From Smittium culicis (Eukaryota; Kickxellomycota; Harpellomycetes; Harpellales; Legeriomycetaceae), in contig LSSN01000027.1 of NCBI GenBank assembly GCA_001970855.1, positions 1 through 17,444 of the forward strand: a stretch of DNA of 17,444 nt. Reading direction: 5' to 3'. Positions 9,847 through 17,444 of the stretch are shown here, in pieces; positions within the stretch are counted from its first letter, which is position 1; each line of letters starts with the position of its first letter. Made by a program: the position numbers and the translations under genes. Under the pieces are notes generated by a model. That model was not told where the DNA came from and searched no databases. It saw only the letters and a list, made by a program, of their open reading frames with translations.

Positions 9847-10346
9847 TTAATCAGGAAATTTATTTGTACCATAAAAATAATAGAAACTATGTGGTAAAGT
9901 AATAAAAAATACAGAATAACTGGAGCTAGCATAAAAAACTGAAATTCTAATACTAATAGTCTCTAATTCCGGTCTACCAGCAGCGTAACTAAAGGGAAAT
10001 GTGATGAATATACCAATTTTAGATCCACATAGGCATTTATTCAAGTAGTCTGGATGACTGAAATTTCAAGCAGTCATGTAATTTAGCTCATTCCAACGAA
10101 TTTATATTCGTGTAGATCATTGAGCTCCTGGTCTGAGCTTAAAACTAACAGGATGAATAAAAATATTATACTAGCTAAACGTGAGAATGATAGAGATGGC
10201 TCTCCTAAAATAAGCTGATAAAAAATTGCGTTCCCAAATGCTGTCGAAAGCTGGACTTGTGCATATAAATTTTCCCAGGCTGTGATAAAACAATCGGTTC
10301 TTCCTGTTTCTAGATGATCCTGCTCTATAATCGCTGATCGTTTCCT
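9847..10346 (-). pseudogene. Unassigned gene-like island, possible membrane-protein fragment
   Basis: Two adjacent minus-strand frames lie in DNA with higher GC than its surroundings. The first (10346-10083, 87 codons, no early ATG) contains TAWENLYAQVQLSTAFGN and then a hydrophobic stretch (LASIIFLFILLVLSS) that could span a membrane. The second (10044-9847, 65 codons) contains further hydrophobic segments. A TTTCAG that could be a splice acceptor lies just before the second frame, so the two may be exons or a frame-broken remnant of one gene. I recognise no family. A real gene, a pseudogene and a transposon fragment all remain possible. Confidence 0.25.
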
Positions 10347-11033
10347 TCAATATCCCCGAACAAGGATAGCGCGACTAAATGTGAAATTTTAGTATAATTT
10401 ACTTAGAAAAGCACACTAATTAAGCTCCTATATCACAGAAAATTTAATTATGTATTCTATAATCCAAATATTTAAGTATTTAAAAAAATTGCTAATATAA
10501 AAATTTTTTTTTTAATACTAAAAGCTTAATAAAATTCAATAAAATTTCAAAATATCCCCAGTTTAATCACCCAATTTAAAAATATTTCAATTTTTTTTTT
10601 AGTAAAATATTTAAATGTTTCGCACACTCATTCTCTATTATATATTTCAATGTTGCTTTTATCATATTATTTTTCTTAGAACCCAACAGAGTTCAGCAAA
10701 AGTTTTAAATATTTTCATAGTACTTACTAAATAATATAAATCTTTTTTATTAAATTTCTTTCCTCACTCCATTCTACTTTTTGATTTTATTGTTCTAAAA
10801 CCACACCATTTTCCACTCTATTTACCATCTCATTTTTTTTCTTTCTATTTTCTTATCCCCTTCAATTTTTCACATTCAAATTCAAATTCACATTCCATTT
10901 TTTCTTTTTTCATTACATTTATTTTATGATATTTACTATTCTCTCCTAGGTTCGAATAATATTTCAGATTTATTCAAGGCTATAAAAAACGAATTGAATC
11001 AGCTACTCATCGAGAATTAACCAAACCTAATCA

Positions 11034-11061
11034 CGAATCTTCAATAAAATAAAAAGATTCG
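11034..11061. repeat. 8-bp inverted repeat with 12-nt loop
   Basis: CGAATCTT and AAGATTCG flank an A/T-rich loop. No neighbouring gene gives it a role. Confidence 0.45.
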
Positions 11062-11356
11062 ATTTATATTTTCAATCTAATGCTTCTTCGAATTTCAAGA
11101 TTTGATAATCGAATATTAATAATTAAAGGAAAGCTTTCTATTTAATTTTTTTTTTAGTTATATAATTTAAATACTTCAGTAAATTCCAGAGAACCTCCTG
11201 GATTATCCCAATATATTTCTGGATAGTGATAGGAAATTTATAACACCCTAAACAAAAAAAATAATAAAATTTTTCTTTGTTTTTATTTTTATTTTTATTA
11301 TTTCAATTATTTCCGGAACCGATATAAAGGCTGAAAAGCTCTGCTGCATGGTTCAA

Positions 11357-11369
11357 GGGGGGGGGGGGG
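11357..11369 (+). repeat. Poly(G) tract, 13 bases
   Basis: This is a pure G13 run in strongly AT-rich DNA. It could form intermolecular G-structures or could be a sequencing length error. Confidence 0.9.
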
Positions 11370-11535
11370 TTTACGATTTTATTTTATTTTTTTTTAAATT
11401 TTAAAATTTCCCTTTTTCCTACCTGGCAAATCCCCGGTAGCGCAACCTATCCTATAGATAGTGCTTTTAAAATAAAATTTTCAAAATTTTTAAACAATCC
11501 ACCAAGGACTAACGCCCCTTGTACTTATTCAATTT

Positions 11536-11799
11536 ATTCTCTCGCACCTTTCTCTAGAGTCTTCACCCGAATCAATCCGCATGTATCTGAGGAATTTCTT
11601 GCCTTCCCGCACCCCCTCTCCTCCGAGTGCGAACTTCGAGGAGGATCATAATACGAAGAACCCGCCAGTTAGTATAATATATGATACTAAATATGGCCAG
11701 GGTACCGAATCGTGGGGCTTACCCCATCTGGTATACCCTCCGAAAATAGTTAAACTATTACATCTTTTACTTAATATAATTTATGTTTATAATAAATAA
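11536..11799 (+). pseudogene. Possible Hsp70-like ATPase fragment
   Basis: The frame is open upstream of the ATG at 11581 and ends at 11799. Its second half reads KNPPVSIIYDTKYGQGTESW, then GLPHLVYPPKIVKLLHLLL. This resembles the segment of the expanded fungal Hsp70-like (HSPA12-type) proteins where a T/P-x-V-x-x-YD...WG-x-P-x-L...P...V-x-L-x-x-L pattern follows the first phosphate-binding loop. The preceding residues (Ser/Pro-rich) do not show the expected nucleotide-binding loop DxGTT. It is therefore at best one exon or a decayed fragment. The GC content is raised compared with flanking DNA. Confidence 0.25.
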
Positions 11800-12076
11800 G
11801 TCTAAATATTATCTATTTCTACACAGATATCAATTTAAATACATTTGAATTTTTTTATATGTACTAATTCATGATATTTTATAATTTAAACGTTGTTATT
11901 TATTTTTGGCTTAATTATTTTAACAAAAAATAAAAAAATAATTTTTAAAACGTCTTTATATCACTCGCCAATAATTTTTTCCATTTTACCGCTCGGTGTT
12001 TGAAAAATATCAAAGTATTTTTTATGAAGTTTGAATATAAAAAATTCGTCGTTGACTAATTAGAGTCTTTTTTTTT
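11800..12076. other. Short AT-rich spacer
   Basis: I see nothing beyond A/T runs. I searched it for a TTAA/CCC end belonging to the piggyBac relic and found no convincing one. Confidence 0.5.
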
Positions 12077-14425
12077 TTAGCTTAGTACAATCAGGGATAG
12101 GATTTTATTGTTACAGCTTACACACTCAAATGTAGTTATTTTGCGAGCCCCTTCTATTTTACAAACGCGAAAAACTCGCTCAATGTATACTTTTTTATTT
12201 TGAAATTTGCTTTTTTTTTATCTCTTGTGTATTATTTCTAAAAAAATCATGGTTTATTATATCATTCATTTGAGATTCTAATTCTTCAAGAAAGCTTCTG
12301 TGGGATAAAATTTTAAGCCTATCATTTTTATTTTTGTGGTATTCTTTCGAGAGAGTAAACGCATTTGTGCATTATAGCTAAAATAGTCCTATATATTTGC
12401 TTTAAGACCATTGTACAGAATATCTTGATAGTCTTAACTGGTCATTTCTATCGAATCCACCCATTCTTTTCTGACATTCAAATGCCAAGTTAGGAGCTGG
12501 AATTTTTAGAATGTTTTTTTTATGCCTTCTCTTTACTAAACATATTTCATTACCTATAGAGGTAGATAAAAATTTTACAATTTTTGTGTCAAATCAAGTA
12601 GCTGCAGAAATTTCGGGATTTGTTTACACTTTTAAAATATATTTGTACCTCTTTCTGTATTTATTTTTGATTTTTTTGAGATTATCTCTTTAAAATAGCC
12701 TATTATACTAGGGATAATTGTTCATACAGCGTAGAATCCTAGTTTTAGCAATTTTAAAAATAAAAATAAAGATGTATAATACCTCACTAAATAAATTATT
12801 CACTTTTTCCCATTTTTAGGCTGCAAATATATTTATTTTCTTTGAAACGAGCTTGGACCTATTATTGAATCAAGATGATTTGAGCCTTCAATTTTATCTA
12901 AATTTTACCCCGTGCATATTTTTCAAAATTATGGAAATATACTCTATCAACGTCGCAAAATATAAAAATTTTATCGCGCCATTTGTGGGGTTTATTTTTG
13001 TTTTATTCTCATATTAGCATACGCCTACTACGATTGAGTAAATTAGCTTTATCAAAGCTTATTCCTAGGCCAATTTTAAAACAAAATTCGAAACTTCTAT
13101 TAATCTCTTCGATAAAAGGCTTAATTTTCCAGCAAATATCTTTTTTACTTTCAGAGCTACAGTTATCCGAAAAATTTGACATCTTTAAAATGTATTCAAA
13201 ACAATTTTTAGACATAAGATCACCGAATAAACTTGCACCAGTTTTTCCTTTATTTAATTACAATTATAGTAGGTTTAAGCATGTGATATATTAGTAATCC
13301 ATGTACAACGATCAATTCTTCTACTGAAGCAGGCTTGATATTTATTTCGCTCTATTTATTTGGTTGTAAATTTCCACGAATTTGATCTAAGTATTTGTTT
13401 GTTTCAATAGTAATTTTCTCCCAAAAGCTAATTTTAAGCAATAAAATAACATAGAAAGGTGGATTCATAAAATTTCCCGCAGATTAAATTATACATGTCT
13501 CCTCAAAAAAATAATCATTTGGTGAATCTATTTATTTATTGGTTGATGAGTTTGTTAGTGAATTAAAAAATTCCTTTTCCCGTTTTTACTGGTGCATAAT
13601 GATGATTCTAAATGCAATGTTGTATCTTGAACAAAATTTTATGAATTTTCGTCATCTAATCCATCACTTTTGAAATTATAAAAACTGTTTGTATTATTTT
13701 TAAAATCATCAATATTTCCGATTTAACCGTCGTCTAATCTTGAACCAAAGCTAAAATTAAATTCATTTTCGTTATTCTCACCCTCGTATTCACTATCTCA
13801 ATTTAGCTTCTGCAAATAATCTGGTCTACTATTCCATAAATTAAATTCTATTGACTCAGATCCATAGGTTGCATTTTTTCGAAGATTTATAGGGTCCTAA
13901 AACATATAATATAAAATTTGAGAATTAATAATATAATTTTAACTATTTAAAATATATTATTACCCAATAAATGGTAATTATGATCTGATTCATCAGAGAA
14001 TAAATATTTTTGACAATTCTTATGAATTTCTTTTACTTCCTCATCAGAATAAATAATATATGTAAATGAGTGCAAATAACTATTATTGTTACAAAGATAT
14101 TTTCACGATCATTTTTAAAATGTGATATGTTAATTTTATCAATCTCCGTTTCGATATTTGATTCTAAATTTGAATTTGGTTTTTCTTATATGTTATAATA
14201 ATTATCATTTTTGATTCCAGATTTGATATCTTCATAACTAAACTTGACTGTACTATTTATATTTATAAATTTAATTACAAATTTAGATAGATTATTTTTT
14301 AGGCATGATAAAAAATTTCCTATGATATGTGAAGCATCTAACCTGTCTTTAAAAAAAATTCTAGCCCTCTTTTCACTGAGAAATATAACGCCAAATTTAA
14401 CGCTTTTCTTTAATTTCTTTGACAT
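12077..14425 (-). pseudogene. Decayed piggyBac transposase gene
   Basis: Broken minus-strand frames give piggyBac transposase motifs in order. The acidic N-terminal part (about 13740-14200) includes DSEYEGENNENEF and KSDGLDDENS, then CTSKNGK (about 13590). Next come SVEELIVVHGLLIYHMLKP (about 13300), FGDLMSKNCFEYILKMSNFS (about 13200), SFDKANLLNRSRR (about 13040) and NKPHKW with DKIFIFCDVDRVYFHNFE (about 12920-13000). Last are KIVKFLSTS...VKRRHKK, MGGFDRNDQLR (about 12433-12465) and a cysteine cluster (CKIEGARKITTFECVSC, about 12110-12165). The aspartates of the SFD and GGFDRND motifs remain. The segment around the expected middle aspartate (DNFFT-type) is not recognisable. Multiple in-frame stops (for example after SRRMLI and after YARGKI) and frame changes show it is inactive. 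Including the frame at 14186-14425 as the N-terminus is inference, and that part may not belong. Confidence 0.88.
13897..13963 (-). other. Possible intron in the piggyBac relic (67 nt)
   Basis: GTAATA at the 5' side and ATATGTTTTAG at the 3' side bracket an AT-only stretch. It lies between two protein-like acidic segments (EIHKNCQKYLFSDESDHNYH and DPINLRKNATYGSESIEF). The size fits the Spa2 introns. Confidence 0.45.
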
Positions 14426-15988
14426 TTGGTCTATTTCTTTATTTTCAATAAATTTTTTTCGAATTTTCTTTTTTTTGATATTCTATTATTTAAATTATTT
14501 AGATTAGTAGGGTGATAGGGTGATTAAATAATTTCCAGAACCAAGCCTGATAAATAAATTAAATAGATAAAATATCTTCAACTAAACTTAAAATTGAAAA
14601 TATATACACACTTATATAGATCTAAAGTATAAGATTATGCATTTTTAAAATCTATTTCATGATTATAATAATATTTTTACAATATCTCATAAATATAATT
14701 ATTTTTAACGATTTAACTTATTCAATAACTAAAGTTCATTTTCCGAAAATTTAATTGGACAAGCGATTTTATGACTTTTTTACATCTATTTCTTATTACA
14801 TTCGTAATAAATAAAAGTATAAAATTTTACCTTTCCCGGGAATACTTTTGATATAAATAATTTATTGATATATATTTTCATAATAAGTATCCGCAGGCAA
14901 ATATTTTTATAACCAGAGAAAATGTAATGATAGTTAAAAAATGCTATTTGACATAAACGATTAAAAAATTCTTTATCATATATAAGAGATAAAATATGGC
15001 ATAGTATAATGCCTTTTATTAATATAAATTAGGATCATTATTTTTCCGTTTAATTTCCCAACAGGAAATTTCATGTGAATTAAACTTTACAAAATATATT
15101 TTTTTATGTAGTAGTTATTTATGGTGAAATTAATTATTTACAGTTTTTATTTGTAAGCCAAAACTATTTTATGTATTGAAATTATCTTTTTTGAATTAAC
15201 ATAGCTGAATAAATAGGCTTTAATTATTGCACTTCATAGAAAATGGTTAAAGTGATATTCTATTTTTTTTATTTATTGAAGTTTTTTCACATTAATACAT
15301 ATATTGGATTCAATGTATCACCACAAGTTGTAAATAATCATTTGATATGGAGTAAATATAATTTAAGTCGCTTACTCATCAAGAAGATAAGTTATTACAT
15401 TTATCGTCTCTCAATAGAATACTATTTATAGTATACCAAAAATAGTCACCAAATTATAATTTAATAATATTTGTAAAAAATTATTGAAATTTAGGGTTTT
15501 TTTTACCGCAAAACAATGTATCTGATGTATTATTGTAGAATTGAATTATACTAATCAATTAAATGTTATAGAAATTTTTCCTGCTAAAGGTTTGCACCTC
15601 AATTTTGCTTAAGATTTGGTATTACTTTTTTTATTAATTGAGCCATGATCATAAATAGCTATAGGATGGGTTTTTATTATGATTGACGAATAAAAGATAT
15701 AAAAATTACAAATTAACACTAATTATCAAAGAGTCAAATGCATATTTCATGCGCTTGAAACGTAAAAAAATCAGGACATGGAGGGGTTTTTTTTTATATC
15801 TCGGATTTTATTAACATAAATAAAAGCTAAATTAAAAAATTATAAAATAGTCTAATAATTTATAAAAATCCTCTAGCGGTCTACCACCTGCGAACCCTAT
15901 CGTAATTGTTTCAAGTAGGACTATCAGGTTTATTTGAAAAAAAAAATTATAATTATTAGAATAAATATATATTACAATTTTGATGCAT
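14426..15988. other. Gene-free AT-rich spacer
   Basis: No gene is supported. The 62-codon frame at 15243-15431 has AT-driven composition. TTTTACCTTTCCCGGG at about 14826 faintly resembles a family-1 end but has no partner. A likelier family-1 end remnant near 15880 is listed separately. Confidence 0.5.
15879..15900 (+). mobile_element. Very diverged family-1 MITE end remnant
   Basis: GTCTACCACCTGCGAACCCT resembles the family-1 right end GTCTACCGCCCGTGAA over its first 16 bases and then diverges. There is no partner end. Confidence 0.25.
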
Positions 15989-16062
15989 GCTTCCATGGCG
16001 CAATTGGTTAGCGCGTCTGACTGTTAATCAGGAGGTTCCTAGTTCAAGCCTAGGTGGGAGCG
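15989..16062 (+). tRNA. tRNA-Asn (GTT)
   Basis: This is a 74-nt cloverleaf. The acceptor arms GCTTCCA and TGGGAGC pair with one G-T, and the discriminator is G. The D arm is GGCGCAATTGGTTAGCGC, the anticodon stem TCTGA/TCAGG holds loop CTGTTAA (anticodon GTT), and the T arm is CCTAG-TTCAAGC-CTAGG. No CCA is encoded, as expected for a nuclear eukaryotic gene. Internal box A (TGGCGCAATTGG) and box B (AGTTCAAGCCT) are recognisable. It is the first of two tRNAs 2 nt apart. No intron is present. Confidence 0.95.
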
Positions 16063-16064
16063 TA

Positions 16065-16135
16065 GCGTTAGTAGTATAGCGGTAGAATAGTTGCCTTCCA
16101 AGCAATTGGCCCGGGTTCGACTCCCGGCTGACGCA
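16065..16135 (+). tRNA. tRNA-Gly (TCC)
   Basis: This is a 71-nt cloverleaf. The acceptor arms GCGTTAG and CTGACGC pair with one T-G, and the discriminator is A. The anticodon stem GTTGC/GCAAT holds loop CTTCCAA (anticodon TCC). The T arm is CCGGG-TTCGACT-CCCGG. The D stem is short, as is common in fungal tRNA-Gly. Box B (GGTTCGACTCC) is canonical. It begins 2 nt after tRNA-Asn and is followed by the only nearby T-run, so both are probably made as one Pol III transcript. Confidence 0.95.
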
Positions 16136-16138
16136 TAG

Positions 16139-16144
16139 TTTTTT
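16139..16144 (+). terminator. RNA polymerase III T-run terminator
   Basis: Six T residues lie 4 nt after tRNA-Gly. There is no T-run between the two tRNAs, so this should end a shared transcript. Confidence 0.85.
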
Positions 16145-16183
16145 ATCTATATAAAATTTTTTACTACGATCAGTGTTGATTAG

Positions 16184-16280
16184 TACAGTAAAACCTTTGC
16201 GTAAGCAACAATTATTTTTCCCCTATCTTGGTCCAAATACCCTCACAGATAGCAATTTCCCATTTTAGAGGTTTTTAATG
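16184..16280 (+). mobile_element. Pogo/Tigger-like miniature element or remnant
   Basis: The left end TACAGTAAAACCTTTGCGTA matches the characteristic TA-CAGTAAAACC terminus of pogo/Tigger elements. About 85 bp later AGAGGTTTTTAATG resembles the inverted right end (GAGGTTTTACTGTA) with its tip mutated. The span is too short to code. It lies 40 bp after the tRNA terminator. Confidence 0.55.
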
Positions 16281-16461
16281 ATAAAAATAGCTAGCAAGGA
16301 ACTAGATAGAGGTTAATAAAAAAAAAGCTAAAATCTAGAATTCTCAAGATAATAATTTGATTTGTTTACTTTTTTATTAAAAAAAAATTAAAGCTTAATT
16401 CGTCAAGTACATGTTTTAGTTGCTATTTTAGAAATTATATTTTGGCTCATTTTATAGCCAT

Positions 16462-16699
16462 TTGGGAGATTCCGAACGAAGAGAGCACTTTGTTTCAGTT
16501 TAGTGTTATTGGCTTAGGCATTGAAAAAATGCAAACATTATTGGTGGAATTGGCAGTCATTTCCATTATCCATCTAGTTCTGAAAGTATTATTTGCTAAA
16601 AATTTGCTAGGCTTTATTTACTGGTTAAAAATTAAATATGAAATTTCGTACACTGTAACCCTTTATACATAAAGGTGCACTCTTTGTAAAGAATCTCCG
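16462..16699 (+). mobile_element. Family-2 MITE, copy A
   Basis: It starts TTGGGAGATTCCGAACGAAG and ends GTAAAGAATCTCCGA, so GGAGATTC...AC-AAGAG-GCAC forms imperfect inverted ends of about 24 bp. It shares GAGAGCACTTTG, GTTATTGGC and TTATTTGCTAAAAAT with copies B and C. The 76-codon frame inside (16442-16672) is incidental: other copies do not keep it. Confidence 0.85.
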
Positions 16700-17022
16700 A
16701 TATAGTTTAATGTATTAATTTTTTTTATTGTTTCGAATAAATTATTCACAAATCTTAAGAAATACAATCATTATTTCATATCAATTTCTCGCACAGAATT
16801 ACATTAATCTTATTGATATTTTTTTGATTTATATAACTTAATTTCGGTGTATAAACCATTTTTACTCCATATTACCAATCATAAATCAAAGCTGTTAATT
16901 TATATTTCTTAATCGAATCATTTTAGTATCACCTATTTTAAAAAAATAAATCCGAATTCTTAGAAATTAAACCAAAAGCTCTATAATTTTTTTATTAAAT
17001 ACTGATAATTTTGATTGCCATA
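16700..17022. other. AT-rich spacer between family-2 copies
   Basis: I see no gene or recognisable repeat. Confidence 0.5.
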
Positions 17023-17270
17023 TGGGAGATTCTGAACGAAGAGAGCACTTTGTTGCAGTATAATGTTATTGGCCTGTATAATCGCTTTTTGTAACTATTA
17101 TTGGCGGAGCAAAAAAGTAATTTTGATTTTTCTATTTCTTTGTTTCAATATAAAATTATTATTTGCTAAAAATGTAAATTATTCTACTCATTGGCCGATT
17201 ATTTTTTATGCGATTTTATATACTGAAACTCTTTACACTATAAAATGACCTCTTCATAAAGAATCACCCA
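17023..17270 (+). mobile_element. Family-2 MITE, copy B
   Basis: It is preceded by TA (17021-17022), starts TGGGAGATTCTGAACGAAG and ends GAATCACCCA, followed by TA. It is 248 bp. The 61-codon frame at 17063-17248 is incidental. Its right-hand TA is also the left-hand TA of copy C. Confidence 0.88.
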
Positions 17271-17272
17271 TA

Positions 17273-17444
17273 TGGGGTATTCTGAACGAAGAGAGCACTT
17301 TGTTGCAGTTTAATATTATTGGCTTGAACAATTTAAAATGTAAATATTATTGCCGGCATCGAAAAGGCATTTTGTTTTTTCTATTTATTCTATTAATTGT
17401 GAAATTTTAATTTGCTAAAAAAAAGCAACGATTTTACTCATTGG
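17273..17444 (+). mobile_element. Family-2 MITE, copy C (cut by window edge)
   Basis: It starts TGGGGTATTCTGAACGAAG directly after the TA shared with copy B. It follows the family through TTTGCTAAAAA and GATTTTACTCATTGG to the last base. The right end lies outside. Confidence 0.85.

Larger units (their letters stand above)
10381..11535. other. Gene-free AT-rich spacer
   Basis: It contains long T/C-rich stretches (10800-10930), a small hairpin (11034-11061) and a 13-base G run (11357-11369). T/C-rich DNA has few stop codons on the plus strand, so open frames here are not informative. Confidence 0.5.

Noticed and set aside
10920..11060. Possible last exon with open frame ending LFKAIKNELNQLLIEN
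   Set aside because: The peptide looks plausible, but another frame is also open, the upstream DNA is T/C-rich and so nearly stop-free by composition, and no homologous family or upstream exon is recognised.
12511..12693. 60-codon plus-strand hydrophobic frame
   Set aside because: It is antisense to the transposase relic (KIVKFLSTS, VKRRHKK); T-rich DNA gives Phe/Leu strings.
12983..13294. 103-codon plus-strand frame
   Set aside because: The opposite strand here encodes recognisable piggyBac motifs, so this is an antisense shadow.
14244..14507. 87-codon plus-strand frame
   Set aside because: It is rich in Phe/Ile/Leu and antisense to the lysine-rich N-terminal frame of the transposase relic. 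No family is recognisable.
14820..14840. TTTTACCTTTCCCGGG as a family-1 MITE end
   Set aside because: There is no matching internal block to the right and no opposite end at the expected 195-bp distance.
16442..16672. 76-codon ORF near the right edge
   Set aside because: It lies within family-2 MITE copy A, and the frame is not kept in copies B and C.
17063..17248. 61-codon ORF near the right edge
   Set aside because: It is inside family-2 MITE copy B and not conserved in sister copies.
1..17444. CRISPR arrays, rRNA genes or bacterial-type operons
   Set aside because: There are no regularly spaced identical repeats, no rRNA-like conserved tracts and no closely packed ORFs. Introns and Pol III tRNAs indicate eukaryotic nuclear DNA.

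Overview
This window looks like nuclear DNA of an AT-rich filamentous fungus. The main evidence is an intron-containing gene on the minus strand at the left edge. It encodes the two tandem Spa2/GIT homology repeats of the fungal polarisome scaffold Spa2. The eukaryotic-type tRNA pair (no encoded CCA, box A/B promoters, T-run terminator), the GT...AG introns of 84-90 nt, the long AT-rich spacers and the decayed DNA transposons agree with this. I cannot fix the lineage: an early-diverging (zygomycete-type) fungus is plausible, but that is inference.

Layout. 1-2066 (minus): 5' part of a Spa2-like gene, four exons and 601 codons visible, cut by the window edge. 2067-2530: its 5' flank. About 2538-2980: a GC-richer island with an unassigned ORF and a 29-bp tandem repeat. 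2981-11500: a gene desert of AT-rich DNA with two families of miniature inverted-repeat elements (MITEs). Family 1 (about 195 bp, TTAA-flanked, ends TTAACCCTTTCCCG, piggyBac-like) has four near-complete copies and some end remnants. Family 2 (about 240-250 bp, TA-flanked, ends TGGGAGATTC, Tc1/mariner-like by structure) has copies at 6455, 7176, 16462, 17023 and 17273. A second GC-richer island at 9847-10346 holds unassigned membrane-protein-like reading frames. About 11536-11799 is a possible Hsp70-like gene fragment. 12077-14425 (minus) is a clearly decayed piggyBac transposase gene. 15989-16135 is a tRNA-Asn/tRNA-Gly pair separated by 2 nt and sharing one downstream T-run, followed at once by a pogo/Tigger-like element end. 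The right edge is three family-2 copies, two of them abutting.

How it fits together. The only apparently functional genes are the Spa2-like gene and the two tRNAs. The rest is mostly transposon debris. The piggyBac transposase relic and the TTAA-flanked MITEs are consistent with one autonomous/non-autonomous system, although no terminal repeats matching the MITEs were found around the relic. I see no defence system, gene cluster or CRISPR. The most informative content is the element families and the Spa2 gene model.
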